Below, in pieces: positions 17,803-27,366 of a DNA stretch of 64,000 bases (the stretch's first letter is position 1; each line of letters starts with the position of its first letter). The notes beneath the pieces are model-generated. The model saw nothing but the letters and a program-made list of their open reading frames with translations, did no database searches and had not been told where the DNA came from. Both the position numbers and the translations under genes were made by a program. Source of the stretch: MFD09286-c1 sp963701015 (lineage in GTDB: Bacteria; Bacteroidota; Bacteroidia; Bacteroidales; DTGW01); contig OY969556.1 of NCBI GenBank assembly GCA_963701015.1, positions 4,092,001 through 4,156,000 of the forward strand, given 5' to 3'.

Positions 17803-18327
17803 ATGACGGGTAAAAATTACAGACAAATAGGCCATCTGTCGAAACTTCATGGATTTGAAGGCGAAGCAATTTTAGTAGCAGATGGTTTTTTTGCAAAAAA
17901 TATTGTAAAAACGGAATGGATTTTCCTCAAAATTGATGGATTACCTGTTCCGTTTTTTGTTTTAAAAATTTATCTTCGTTCCGAATCATTAGCTATTATT
18001 AAACTTCAGGATATTTCTTCATCATCCGGTATGCAACGATTTCTGGGTATGGATGTATTTGTTGAAGACAATCGAAAACAGAAGTTTTCAAAAGAAACAA
18101 AAAATTCCGAGACACTTAAAGGATATCAAATTATTGATTTGAATAAAGGGTTTATTGGACTTGTAGAAGAGGTTATAAATTATAACGAGAATTATGTTTT
18201 GCAGGTAATCTTTAATAATAAGGAAATACTTATTCCTATTGGGGATGAAATAATTCAACAAATCAATGATAAGGATAAAATAATTAATGTTACTATTCCT
18301 GAAGGCTTGTTGGACTTGTATTTATAG
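17803..18327 (+). CDS. rimM: 16S rRNA processing protein RimM
   Basis: A 30S maturation factor that binds uS19. The 174 residues contain the N-terminal RimM barrel (IGHLSKLHGFEGEAILVADG) and the C-terminal PRC-barrel (LKGYQIIDLNKGFIGLVEEV; LIPIGDEIIQQIN), ending in the conserved PEGLLDLYL. The last 35 bases overlap the 3' end of the convergent J-domain gene. Confidence 0.95.
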   Translation: MTGKNYRQIGHLSKLHGFEGEAILVADGFFAKNIVKTEWIFLKIDGLPVPFFVLKIYLRSESLAIIKLQDISSSSGMQRFLGMDVFVEDNRKQKFSKETKNSETLKGYQIIDLNKGFIGLVEEVINYNENYVLQVIFNNKEILIPIGDEIIQQINDKDKIINVTIPEGLLDLYL

Positions 18328-18895
18328 TGCCTAGTTTTTTCTTTGGCCAAAAACTCAGCATAATTTTAAAAATTGAATAACTGGTCATTATTACCCCAAT
18401 AACAAAAATCATAAATCCACTAAATATATAGCTGGCGTTAAAAAGAACAGGATTTTTTTTAACTTCGGTGTAAGTTCCAAAAATAGAGCCAAATAGTACA
18501 ACCAAGCCAAGCATGAGCATGAATACATATAATGTATTGGTTAACCTTTCGGTTGTGCGGTATATCTCTGTTTTCTTAAAATTATTGAATTTCATTTGCG
18601 CGTGGCGTCTTGCCTGTTCACGGATTCGGGCACGCTCGGCTGCAATCCAGGCATCAATGACGGTTTGCGAAGTGTCTTTTAAATCTGTCTGGTCCCATTT
18701 ATTGAACTTTTCTTCAAGTTCAATTTTATTGGATAAATATTGGTAAGCTTCATTAATTTCAATAAATCTATCACGTGCATTTTCCAATTTACTTACATCA
18801 GGATGGTACAAATGCGCAAGCCTTCGATAAGCTTTTTTTACATCATTTATTGAAGCTCCTTTAGGAATTTGAAGAATTTGGTAATAATCAGCCAC
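18293..18895 (-). CDS. J-domain protein with C-terminal membrane segments
   Basis: A 200-residue protein. Residues 1-60 form a J domain (YYQILQIPKGASINDVKKAY, then the HPD motif in LYHPDVSKLE) that would stimulate an Hsp70. A charged middle (WIAAERARIREQARRHAQMK) and two C-terminal hydrophobic segments (about 125-145 and 155-178) suggest a membrane-bound J protein recruiting DnaK to the inner membrane. There is no Gly/Phe or zinc-finger region, so it is not DnaJ itself. Its 3' end overlaps rimM by 35 bp tail to tail. Confidence 0.88.
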   Translation of the reverse strand: MADYYQILQIPKGASINDVKKAYRRLAHLYHPDVSKLENARDRFIEINEAYQYLSNKIELEEKFNKWDQTDLKDTSQTVIDAWIAAERARIREQARRHAQMKFNNFKKTEIYRTTERLTNTLYVFMLMLGLVVLFGSIFGTYTEVKKNPVLFNASYIFSGFMIFVIGVIMTSYSIFKIMLSFWPKKKLGTINTSPTSLQE

Positions 18896-18911
18896 AACTT
18901 TACCGTTTCTA

Positions 18912-18919
18912 CAAATTTA
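18912..18919 (-). promoter_or_regulatory. Predicted -7 box for the J-domain gene
   Basis: The minus strand reads TAAATTTG, matching TAnnTTTG, 17 bp before the J-domain start and inside the 50-bp gap after the GT4 gene. Confidence 0.4.
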
Positions 18920-18945
18920 TTCTTTTGTAAATGATTTTATAAACT

Positions 18946-20139
18946 TTATTGCTTTGAAAATTTATGTAGAAGTGAAATATATAATTTTTCCATTTTTATA
19001 GCCTGTGCCTGGATTGTCCAACGATCAACATGTCGAAGTGCTTCAGCCGATTTTTCCTGACAGATATTTATATCGCTTAAAAGTAAATCAGTTTTTTCAA
19101 CAAACATATCCATATCATCATCAACCATAAATCCACCGGAATCGCCTCCCATAACTTCGCGGGTGCCCATTTTACCTATGGCTACTACAGGAGTTCCACA
19201 TGCCATAGCTTCTAATGTAACCAATCCCTGACTTTCAACTTTCGATGCAAATACAAAAACATTGGCTGTTGAATAGAAATCTTTTAATTTATCACGATCA
19301 ATATAACCTGTAAAAATTATTTTATCACTTATTCTTTTTTCCTGTGCATATATTTCAAGATCCTTTCTGGCTGGTTCATCACCAGTTATCACCAAATAAA
19401 GTTCAGGATATTTTGGCAACAATTTTTTCAATACATCTATTAAAAATTCAATATTTTTTTCTTTTCCTAACCTGCCAACAAAAAATAGAAATTTCTTATG
19501 AACGAGTTTTGGATAATATTGATAAACATTTGAAACAGCAACTTCATCACAATGTTTTATATATTGAAAATCAGATTGGTCAATTCCGGTCGGGATTACG
19601 CGAATGGGCTTGAATATAAAGTATAAATTCAAAAGCACTTCCATAAGAGAGGTTGGAACAATAATAATATCTGCTTTTCGATAGTTCGAACGCATAAATA
19701 TCCTGCAATATGGACGTGAAAGCCATGCTGGAATAAAAGATAAATAAAGCCCTATTAGTTCTTCCCAATTAGTATGGCAAGTCATAACCAATGGGATATG
19801 ATTTCTCTTCACATATTTACAAGCAATTTTGCTTAATGCAAATTCAGTATGAATATGAATAATATCGGGGTTTATTTCGTCTAAAGCCTTGTAAATTTTT
19901 TTCTTTTCAGATTTATAAACCAGTCGGTTTTCGTCATTAAAAGGGACTTTATACGATCGGAAACGGAAAATATTTTTTCTATCCTTTATTTCATCCTGTA
20001 CTGCTGCTCCCGGATAATCGGGAACAAACAAATAAACACGATGACCCATTTTTGTAAGTTCTCTCGAAAATGCATCTACTGAAACAGAAACACCACTAAT
20101 TGAAGGCCAATACTGATCGGTAAAGTAAGCAATAATCAT
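18946..20139 (-). CDS. Glycosyltransferase family 4 (GT-B fold)
   Basis: A 397-residue retaining glycosyltransferase using a nucleotide sugar at the inner face of the membrane. The N-terminal Rossmann half begins MIIAYFTDQYWPSISGVSVS, the Gly-rich pattern of GT4 enzymes that glycosylate diacylglycerol or phosphatidylinositol. The C-terminal half shows FFVGRLGKEKNIEFLIDVL and the nucleotide-binding ExxxxxxE region (FASKVESQGLVTLEAMACGT). The combination resembles alpha-monoglucosyldiacylglycerol synthases, but the acceptor cannot be settled from sequence. It has its own transcript as far as I can see. Confidence 0.88.
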   Translation of the reverse strand: MIIAYFTDQYWPSISGVSVSVDAFSRELTKMGHRVYLFVPDYPGAAVQDEIKDRKNIFRFRSYKVPFNDENRLVYKSEKKKIYKALDEINPDIIHIHTEFALSKIACKYVKRNHIPLVMTCHTNWEELIGLYLSFIPAWLSRPYCRIFMRSNYRKADIIIVPTSLMEVLLNLYFIFKPIRVIPTGIDQSDFQYIKHCDEVAVSNVYQYYPKLVHKKFLFFVGRLGKEKNIEFLIDVLKKLLPKYPELYLVITGDEPARKDLEIYAQEKRISDKIIFTGYIDRDKLKDFYSTANVFVFASKVESQGLVTLEAMACGTPVVAIGKMGTREVMGGDSGGFMVDDDMDMFVEKTDLLLSDINICQEKSAEALRHVDRWTIQAQAIKMEKLYISLLHKFSKQ

Positions 20140-20293
20140 TATAGTAGAAAATGGGGTTATTGAAGTGCTAATTTATTCTATGTAAAATTAAAGTTAACAA
20201 TCAATATGGTTAAAAATATGAAAACGATGTTAAAATAGTATTGAATTGAAAACAATTATATGAATCAAACTGTTTCTAAAATAAATTTAAAAT

Positions 20294-20875
20294 ATGTCTT
20301 TTACATTAGAAATAGGAATGAAAGCGCCTGAATTTAAGCTTAAAGCTACAAATGACAGGTTCTATAGCTTGGATGATTTTTATGATTCAAAATACCTGGT
20401 TGTGTTTTTTACTTGTAACCATTGTCCTTATGTATTGGGTTCCGATGAGGTTACACGACAGACAGCGGATAAGTTTAAATCTAAAGGGGTGCAGTTTGTA
20501 GCCATAAACTCTAATAGTTCACGGACTTATGCCGATGATAGTTTTGAAAACATGGTTAAACGTATGGCTCAGAATAAATTTCCCTGGTTTTATTTACATG
20601 ATGAGAGCCAGAATATTGCGTTGGCTTATGGTGCATTGCGTACCCCGCATTTTTTTGTATTTAATAAAAACCGTGAGTTGGTATATACCGGTCGTGGAAT
20701 TGATAGCCCAAAGGATACTTCAAAAATGAAAGTAAACGATTTGGAAAGAGCCTTGACTGAACTTACCGAAGGAAAAGAAATATCAATTAAAACAACTAAT
20801 CCTATTGGCTGTAATGTAAAATGGGATGGTAAAGATGCACATTGGATGCCCGCAGAAGCCTGCGATTTGATTTAA
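20294..20875 (+). CDS. Thioredoxin-fold protein (AhpC/TSA-like)
   Basis: A 193-residue protein with a redox-type thioredoxin fold. It begins with IGMKAPEFKLKATNDRFYSL, typical of AhpC/TSA proteins. The active-site region is VVFFTCNHCPYVLGSDEV, a CxxC motif at about residues 41-44, followed by LRTPHFFVFNKNRELVYTGR, which carries the cis-Pro. No signal peptide is seen, so it is probably cytoplasmic. The C-terminal part has IGCNVKWDGKDAHWMPAEAC, common in this Bacteroidota group. Substrate is unknown. Confidence 0.87.
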   Translation: MSFTLEIGMKAPEFKLKATNDRFYSLDDFYDSKYLVVFFTCNHCPYVLGSDEVTRQTADKFKSKGVQFVAINSNSSRTYADDSFENMVKRMAQNKFPWFYLHDESQNIALAYGALRTPHFFVFNKNRELVYTGRGIDSPKDTSKMKVNDLERALTELTEGKEISIKTTNPIGCNVKWDGKDAHWMPAEACDLI

Positions 20876-20891
20876 TAGTCAATTCTAAATA

Positions 20892-21536
20892 TTAAAAATA
20901 AAACCTTATTCCAAAATTTAAATCAAAATGAGTGAGGCTTTCTTTTTGTGTTAATACCTTTATTTCGCCATCGTTTTTAATTTGGCTCAGTGTAGCAACC
21001 AATAATTTTGTTGACCCAAAAACAGAAAATTGTTTGTAAACATTGTATTCCAAAAGTAAACCTAAATTAAACCCAAGTGTATTTCCGGTATTATTAAAGT
21101 TAGCTGTATCCTGTTTGCCTGTATAAGAATAGTAGATATAGCCGAACCCACCAGTGAATTCACCTGATAATCGTGGATTATTGTAATGTTTGCGATGATG
21201 ATACTGAATGCTGAAGTAATCAATCGTTGTTTTTCCTGAAATATTTTCAATTGCTCCCTGAGAAATTTCTATATTTTGAGCAGAAAAGGAATTAAAAAAT
21301 TCGTTGTATCCAAATCCAAAGCCATCATCGGCATTATACCAAATAGCTTCGATATTAAGATTTGTACCTTGTCGTTTTTTTTGAATATACGAAGCATAAC
21401 TACCAGTATCAACTCCATTAGGAACAATTATCCGGTAACTGTAGCCATAATCTGTTTGAATGGAAAACTGGCCAAAAGTTTCAGTGATTTTGAAAAGAAA
21501 TAATACAACAAAACATATTAAAATTCTTTTCAGCAT
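20892..21536 (-). CDS. Outer-membrane beta-barrel protein
   Basis: A 214-residue protein with a signal peptide (MLKRILICFVVLFLFKITET, cleavage after FGQ near residue 23). The mature part alternates polar and aromatic residues (IQTDYGYSYRIIVPNG, TGGFGYIYYSYTGKQ, LGFNLGLLLEYNVYKQF) and ends in LNFGIRFYF, with the terminal Phe of outer-membrane barrels. An eight-strand barrel is plausible. Function is unknown. It lies 9 bp after cysS on the same strand and may share its transcript. Confidence 0.75.
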   Translation of the reverse strand: MLKRILICFVVLFLFKITETFGQFSIQTDYGYSYRIIVPNGVDTGSYASYIQKKRQGTNLNIEAIWYNADDGFGFGYNEFFNSFSAQNIEISQGAIENISGKTTIDYFSIQYHHRKHYNNPRLSGEFTGGFGYIYYSYTGKQDTANFNNTGNTLGFNLGLLLEYNVYKQFSVFGSTKLLVATLSQIKNDGEIKVLTQKESLTHFDLNFGIRFYF

Positions 21537-21545
21537 TTGGTTTCG

Positions 21546-23015
21546 TTATTTTAAACTCCAATCGAAGCCATCTTTGCGGTCTTTAATTGCAATTCCAATT
21601 TTATCCAATGAATTGCGAATATTATCGGATGTGGCGAAATCCTTTTTCGATTTGGCTTCTGTGCGCATTTCAAGTAACAATTCAACAAGTCCTGAAATAA
21701 TGCCAAAGTTATTTCCACTAGCCGATTCATCTTTTAAGCCTAAAATATATTCAATAAAATTTTTGAATATATTTTTTAACTTATACAAATCTTCCTTATT
21801 AATAAAATCTTTGCCATCATTAATAGAATTAATACTCCGCACACTATCCATAAGTACAGAAATAAGAATTGCACTATTGAGGTCGTCGTTTAGAGCTTCA
21901 TAACATTGCGCTTCAATTGCATTGACATCAATACTTGATTTGTCTGTTGCTTTTAATGATTGTAATGTTTTATAACCTGCCATTAATCTCTGCAACCCTT
22001 TCCCGGCAGCTTGCAAAGCTTCGTTTGAAAAATCGAGTGTACTGCGGTAATGTGCCTGAAGTATGAAAAACCTTATGGTCATTGGGCTGTATGCTTGTTC
22101 CAATGCTTTATGGTTCCCGGAGAAAAGTTCTTCAAGGGTAATAAAATTACCCAATGATTTACCCATTTTCTGTCCATTAATGGTTATCATATTGTTGTGC
22201 ATCCAATAATGAACTGCGTCGGAACCATTTGCAGCAACTGATTGTGCAATTTCACACTCGTGGTGTGGGAACATTAAATCCATGCCACCACCGTGAATAT
22301 CAAAGGTTTCGCCTAAATATTTACAACTCATAGCAGAGCATTCAAGGTGCCATCCCGGAAAGCCTTCGCTCCATTCCGATGGCCAGTGCATGATATGTTC
22401 AGGTGTGGCTTTTTTCCACAATGCAAAATCGAAAGCTCCTTTCTTCTCATCCTGGCCTTCCAGCTGGCGTGTATTCGATTTTAAATCGTCAAGCACCCTT
22501 CCCGAAAGTTTTCCGTAATTGTAAAGCTGGTTATATTTTTCAACGTCGAAATAAATACTGCCATTGGAGTTATAGGCAAATCCTTTTTCGATAATTTTTT
22601 TTATGAATTGCTGTTGTTCAATAATATGGCCTGAAGCACGAGGTTCAATGCTTGGCGGAAGCACATTCAGCAATTCCATTTGTTTCTGATACCGGTTGGT
22701 GAAGAATTGAACAACTTCCATAGGTTCGAGCTGTTCGAGCCTGGCTTTTTTCTCAATTTTATCCTCTCCTTCATCGGCATCGTTTTCTAAATGGCCAACA
22801 TCGGTAATATTCCTTACATAGCGGACTGTATATTCCAAATGTTTAAGGTAACGGAAAAGTAAATCGAAAGTAATTGCAGGGCGCGCATGACCCAAATGAG
22901 CATCGCCATATACAGTCGGACCGCAAACATATAAACCTACATGATGCGGATTAATTGGAACAAACTTTTCTTTCTGCCGTGTTAAAGTATTGTATAGCTG
23001 CAAATTATTGTCCAT
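21546..23015 (-). CDS. cysS: Cysteine--tRNA ligase (CysRS)
   Basis: A class I synthetase charging tRNA-Cys. The 489-residue protein has the start of the catalytic domain MDNNLQLYNTLTRQKEKFVP, the HIGH-equivalent GDAHLGHAR, zinc ligands including the first Cys in YVCGPTVYG and later HGGGMDLMFPHHECEIAQS, and the KMSKS-equivalent GQKMGKSLGN. The C-terminal helical anticodon domain ends with DRKDGFDWSLK. A TAATTTTG element (23036-23043, minus) lies just upstream. Confidence 0.97.
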   Translation of the reverse strand: MDNNLQLYNTLTRQKEKFVPINPHHVGLYVCGPTVYGDAHLGHARPAITFDLLFRYLKHLEYTVRYVRNITDVGHLENDADEGEDKIEKKARLEQLEPMEVVQFFTNRYQKQMELLNVLPPSIEPRASGHIIEQQQFIKKIIEKGFAYNSNGSIYFDVEKYNQLYNYGKLSGRVLDDLKSNTRQLEGQDEKKGAFDFALWKKATPEHIMHWPSEWSEGFPGWHLECSAMSCKYLGETFDIHGGGMDLMFPHHECEIAQSVAANGSDAVHYWMHNNMITINGQKMGKSLGNFITLEELFSGNHKALEQAYSPMTIRFFILQAHYRSTLDFSNEALQAAGKGLQRLMAGYKTLQSLKATDKSSIDVNAIEAQCYEALNDDLNSAILISVLMDSVRSINSINDGKDFINKEDLYKLKNIFKNFIEYILGLKDESASGNNFGIISGLVELLLEMRTEAKSKKDFATSDNIRNSLDKIGIAIKDRKDGFDWSLK

Positions 23016-23155
23016 GAGGCAATTTGTTAAAGCCTCAAAATTAGCAATAAATTTTAGTTATTTTTTGATGAACTTAAGCTTTGGTAAATTCAAGCCAAAA
23101 CAAAATTATTTAATTTGAATTTTCAGAACAAAGGGAAAGTTAATACAACTAAACT

Positions 23156-26100
23156 TTATCTATGGGTTACAATTAATTTTTGGGTATAACTATAATTTTT
23201 ATTATTTACCTGCAAAAAATACAATCCGTTTTTCAATTCCTCAACCGATAAATCAAGAGTGTTGCCGTTTTCTTTTTCATCCAAAAGTAATAATCCTGAA
23301 GTGTTAAATATCCGGACAGAATTTATATTATCCTGAGAAATGATATGTACAATGCTGGAAGCTGGATTCGGATATATACTATTTGTGTTTCCAAAACTAT
23401 TATTAATATCAGTAAAAGAGCCAATTGTGATGTTGACAATTTGGTTTAAATCAGTTGTGTAAACCGAACCATATTGCAGATATTCATTATTGCTTACAAC
23501 TGAATAAGGATATTGATTATTTGCAACCAGGTTTGAAAATGTAACCTGTCCAAGGCTGTTTGAAATTTTTGATGAATCGTTAAATGCAATTGCAATACCT
23601 TGAACCGGATTGTTCAATTGGTTTGTAATATTAAATGTTACAGTATTTGAAGGTGAAAGAATAATTGAAATTGTTGTATCACTTATTATAGAATAATAAT
23701 TTGTTTGTGGCGCAAAACCCGGCTTAGTAGCTTGAAACCGATATGGGTTACCGTAATTGTTTACTTTAAATGATGCTTTCCCATTTAAATCAGTAGTTAA
23801 AAATCCATTATTCATTAAAAGTTCAACATTATTTAAGGGCAAATTATTTTCATCTTTTACCAAAAAAGAAATTGTATAATCCTTAACATTAGTAAATGAT
23901 CCAATCCATTTATATATTCCGGCGCCATTGGAATATTGGTCGTAATTCGATCCAGCCCATCCAACCGTTGGTGTTAGAAATCTGAAGTCATTAATATTTG
24001 CGCTTCGGTCAAATATTGTGGATGATGAATCGTTATTGAAACTCACTGATGATTCACTTCCATTTATGTTTATCCATGTAGATGAAGTGCCATGCACAAA
24101 GGCAGTATTGTTATAATATGGATATCCGGTTAAGCTGAATTTATGCCAAGTTTTGCCTGTATCATTTGTCAGATAAAATGTATCAGTTGAATAATTTCCA
24201 CCGTCAAATGCTATTGCGGAGGTAGCATTTTTAAGTTTAACATATACAACATCATTGGCCCCAGATAAATTATTTGTTACTGTCCATGTTAATCCTTTAT
24301 TTGATGATTTATAAATTCTTCCATTGGTTGTACCGAACCAAATGGAATTGCCATAAGCATCAAAATCATCCATTATACCAGCTTCTCCACTTAATGCTGA
24401 TGGCAGGTTTGATGTTGAAACCCTGTTCCAGATACTTCCACCATTAATGGTTGTATAAATAAAAAATCGGTTCAAAGATGGATCACCCATACAAACACCA
24501 TTGTTGCTATCAAAAAAATACACCCAGTCGGCCCAACTTCCTCTGAAATTTGCTGAAGTTTGCGTAGTCCATGTTTTTCCACTATCGGAAGTAACCATAA
24601 TTGCTCCACCACTGCTATTTTGCGGATTTAAACAAGCATATGCTTTATTTGAACTTATAGCATATATATTGGATAGAGATAATCCTTTTGAAGCATTTGT
24701 TATATTCCGGGTAACCCATGTATTTCCTCCATCGGAAGATTTAACGTACAAGTTATTTTTACCACCCAACGTTGCCCAAATATTATTTGAATTTGCAACC
24801 GAAATATATTCAATACTCAATTGCTCGCTTGAAGGGACTAATTGTTTTAATTCCCAAAAATTCGATTTAAGCTGAATGGTTATTTCATGGGTACTTGTAT
24901 GATTTCCTTCAGTTGCAACTATTTTTAATTTATGATTACCGGCAATAAGGTTATTGGGTTTCAAAGTAAATACATAAGGTACTGAAGTAAGCGAATCTGT
25001 TGCAATACTACCAACATAGAAAATAATTTTTGTTGGGTCTCCGCTTATAACATTGATTGGAATCTGCATTGTTGTGTCGGTACTAATTACCGCAAGGTGC
25101 CTGTGGGCTTGAAATTCTGCAAACCAGGCTTGTGTCGGAATTTGGTTTTATTCCTGTAATAATTGAATTGTAATAATCGAATTGATAAACATATGGATCA
25201 ATGGCTCCAATTGTAAAATAACCATTATATTCACCACCCCATCCCCAGTTAAAATGAAATTTGGTAGGATAGGAATTGTCATATCCATCGCAAACGAAAG
25301 CATGGCCTTCGATTGCATCTTGTCCTGAGTAATAAACTGGTCGTTTCGCGTTTAATTCGTTTTTTATCCGTGCAATCCACAATTCATAACTTGTACTATC
25401 TGAAGCTAAATTATAGAGTTGCATTGAATCAGAATAGTTAAAATATTGCTCTAATGCAGTTATAACTGATTCATCAGCTGCACCTGAACCTGATGAATCA
25501 TAGTCCATATTTACGGCTATACCACATTGATAAATTAAATTTGCAAGTTCAGTATTTGGAGATGTTGCGGTATCCGGAATGCTGTTCCAATTATACACAG
25601 TATTTCCAAAGTTGGTTGATAATGTTCCGTATTTTTGAAGAGAATAGGAATGAAATCCTAAGCCTTTATTTGGAAAACCATAATAATACATAATTTGCGA
25701 TATTGCTAAAGCAACACAGCCTGCCGGATCATGTCCGTTATAACCATATGGAGCTCCAGCATCAGCCGGACATAAGTCGTTATAATATTGCGTCTGGTTC
25801 CAAGCTGATTTTAATAATGGAGAAACAACGGTATTGACGTTATCTAAGTTACTGCTTAATGCTGACTGCCACTGGGTACTTGCTAATTTATTTGATATAT
25901 TATTGGTAATTGCAGAATAAATCTCGTCATTATATTTCTGTAACCAAAATTTTGCTGAAGGATTGATATTGTTTTCATTAATTGAACCTTTAGTTGAATA
26001 TGCAAGAATTGGATTTGCAACGTCATTGGCCGAAACAATAATCCATCCGCCTTCCGCTAAATTGAATGTATAAGTTGTAGTTACTGAGTCCATCTTTGAT

Positions 26101-26258
26101 GCATAATAATTCTTTATGTTAACCCCAGATGCTTTAAGTGTTTTTTTATGTAAAAAGAAATTTATTGCAACTTTTTGTGCTGAATCAACTGAAACCGGAT
26201 TGGACAATACTATTATGCAATTGAAAAACAATGCAATAAATAGTGTGATATATTTCAT
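23156..26258 (-). CDS. Secreted C10 family peptidase with T9SS sorting domain (frameshifted in this sequence)
   Basis: A streptopain-type cysteine protease likely secreted through the type IX system. The first frame (26258-25083) holds a signal peptide, an inhibitory propeptide, and the catalytic domain with Cys181 (DPAGCVALAISQIMYYYGF) and His319 (EGHAFVCDGYD). It ends at the first strand of an Ig-like domain (CRISSPQAPCG). The second frame (25069-23156) continues that Ig-like domain, then five Asp-box repeats (SSDGGNTW, TSDSGKTW and similar), two carboxypeptidase-regulatory-like domains, and a C-terminal SIYPNPASS...LYFLQV sorting domain. Removing one base of the TT at 25087-25088 joins them into 1033 residues reading PCGISTDTT. 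Probably one gene with a sequence error; a true split cannot be excluded. Confidence 0.85.
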
Positions 26259-26373
26259 ATCCAGGATTTTATTTTGAAATTAAATCATAAAAACAAATTG
26301 AATGTTTATAAGTTATTTTTGGAAATATATTTAACATATTTTAATCCCTGTGTAAATAGAAAAAAATCATTTG

Positions 26374-27267
26374 TCATTTGTCATTCATTCCTTTTAAAGA
26401 ATAATCTTTTAGTAATACAAACTTATATCCCATTTCCCTAAGTTTTGGAACAACTATTTGCATGGTTTGCAATTCCTCCCATTGCGGATGGTTGAAGTGC
26501 ATTAAAACAATGGAGCCCGGTTTGACTTGTTTCATTAAATTTTCGCTTAACACTTTAGCTGGTGTGCAGGGGACAGCATCACCAGGTAAATCAGAGTAAT
26601 TGACTAATTTCAAATTAAGTAGTGATGCTATTTTAATGCAGGTTTCATCGGTATAAGCTGTTGCTGAACGGAAAAACTTTGGCCTTCTGCCTGTTAATTT
26701 TTCAATTTTCCGGGCATTCAATTCCATTTCGTCAATTACTTCACCAACATTTTGGGTTCCAATTATACCATAAGCTGAAGCTCCATCAACCGAACAAAGC
26801 CGATGATTTAACCCGTGATTTTCAATTTCAAATAAACTGTCGGCAGCCAATCTTAAAAATGTTTTTTTATTTGCATCAATCCAAAGTCCAGTGATAAAAA
26901 GTGTTGCCGGCACATGTTCCTTTTTTAGATAATTTATTAAAGCTGCATTATAACCACTACCATAGCCTCCACAGCCATCAAAAGTGAATGCAATAACTTT
27001 ATCATTGGTGTTTAATTTTTCATTTATTCCTTTAATAAATTGACCAAATTTGCCCGGTTTGGCATTTGGAAAATCAGCAATTATTCTCTTTTTAAATTCA
27101 ATATAATCTGGTGTATATAACTTTTGAATTGCTTTTTGAAGTGCCGCCGAATCATGCATCGAATGTTTAATTTGCTTGACAGGTTGAGGTTTATTTCCCT
27201 GAGAAAATAAATCAGTCTGATAAATAATTATGATTAATACAATTATAAGTTTACTAAAAAATCGCAT
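26374..27267 (-). CDS. Polysaccharide deacetylase (CE4), exported
   Basis: A 297-residue protein with an N-terminal membrane or signal segment (KLIIVLIIIIYQTDLFSQ) and a NodB-type CE4 domain from about residue 88. The metal-site motifs are FTFDGCGGYGSGYN, in place of the usual TFDDG, and ENHGLNHRLC, the HxxxH motif. The C-terminal HFNHPQW holds the catalytic His. This TFDxCGG variant lacks the second Asp of the usual TFDD motif. Candidate substrates are cell-wall or surface glycans; it may be inactive or use a different metal arrangement. Confidence 0.86.
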   Translation of the reverse strand: MRFFSKLIIVLIIIIYQTDLFSQGNKPQPVKQIKHSMHDSAALQKAIQKLYTPDYIEFKKRIIADFPNAKPGKFGQFIKGINEKLNTNDKVIAFTFDGCGGYGSGYNAALINYLKKEHVPATLFITGLWIDANKKTFLRLAADSLFEIENHGLNHRLCSVDGASAYGIIGTQNVGEVIDEMELNARKIEKLTGRRPKFFRSATAYTDETCIKIASLLNLKLVNYSDLPGDAVPCTPAKVLSENLMKQVKPGSIVLMHFNHPQWEELQTMQIVVPKLREMGYKFVLLKDYSLKGMNDK

Positions 27268-27366
27268 CGTTTTACTTTTTAAAAAATTACTTTAATGTGT
27301 TCAAATGCAAAAATCTACAATAAATCTGTGGACTTAGATTAATTTTACAAAAATTAACACAATTCA

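Noticed and set aside
21546..23015. KMGKS in CysRS as a defective KMSKS motif
   Set aside because: This variant is common in Bacteroidota synthetases and the rest of the site is intact.
23156..25069. A separate secreted BNR-repeat protein starting at 25069
   Set aside because: It has no signal peptide although it ends in a sorting domain, and it begins inside an Ig-like domain whose first strand ends the preceding frame.
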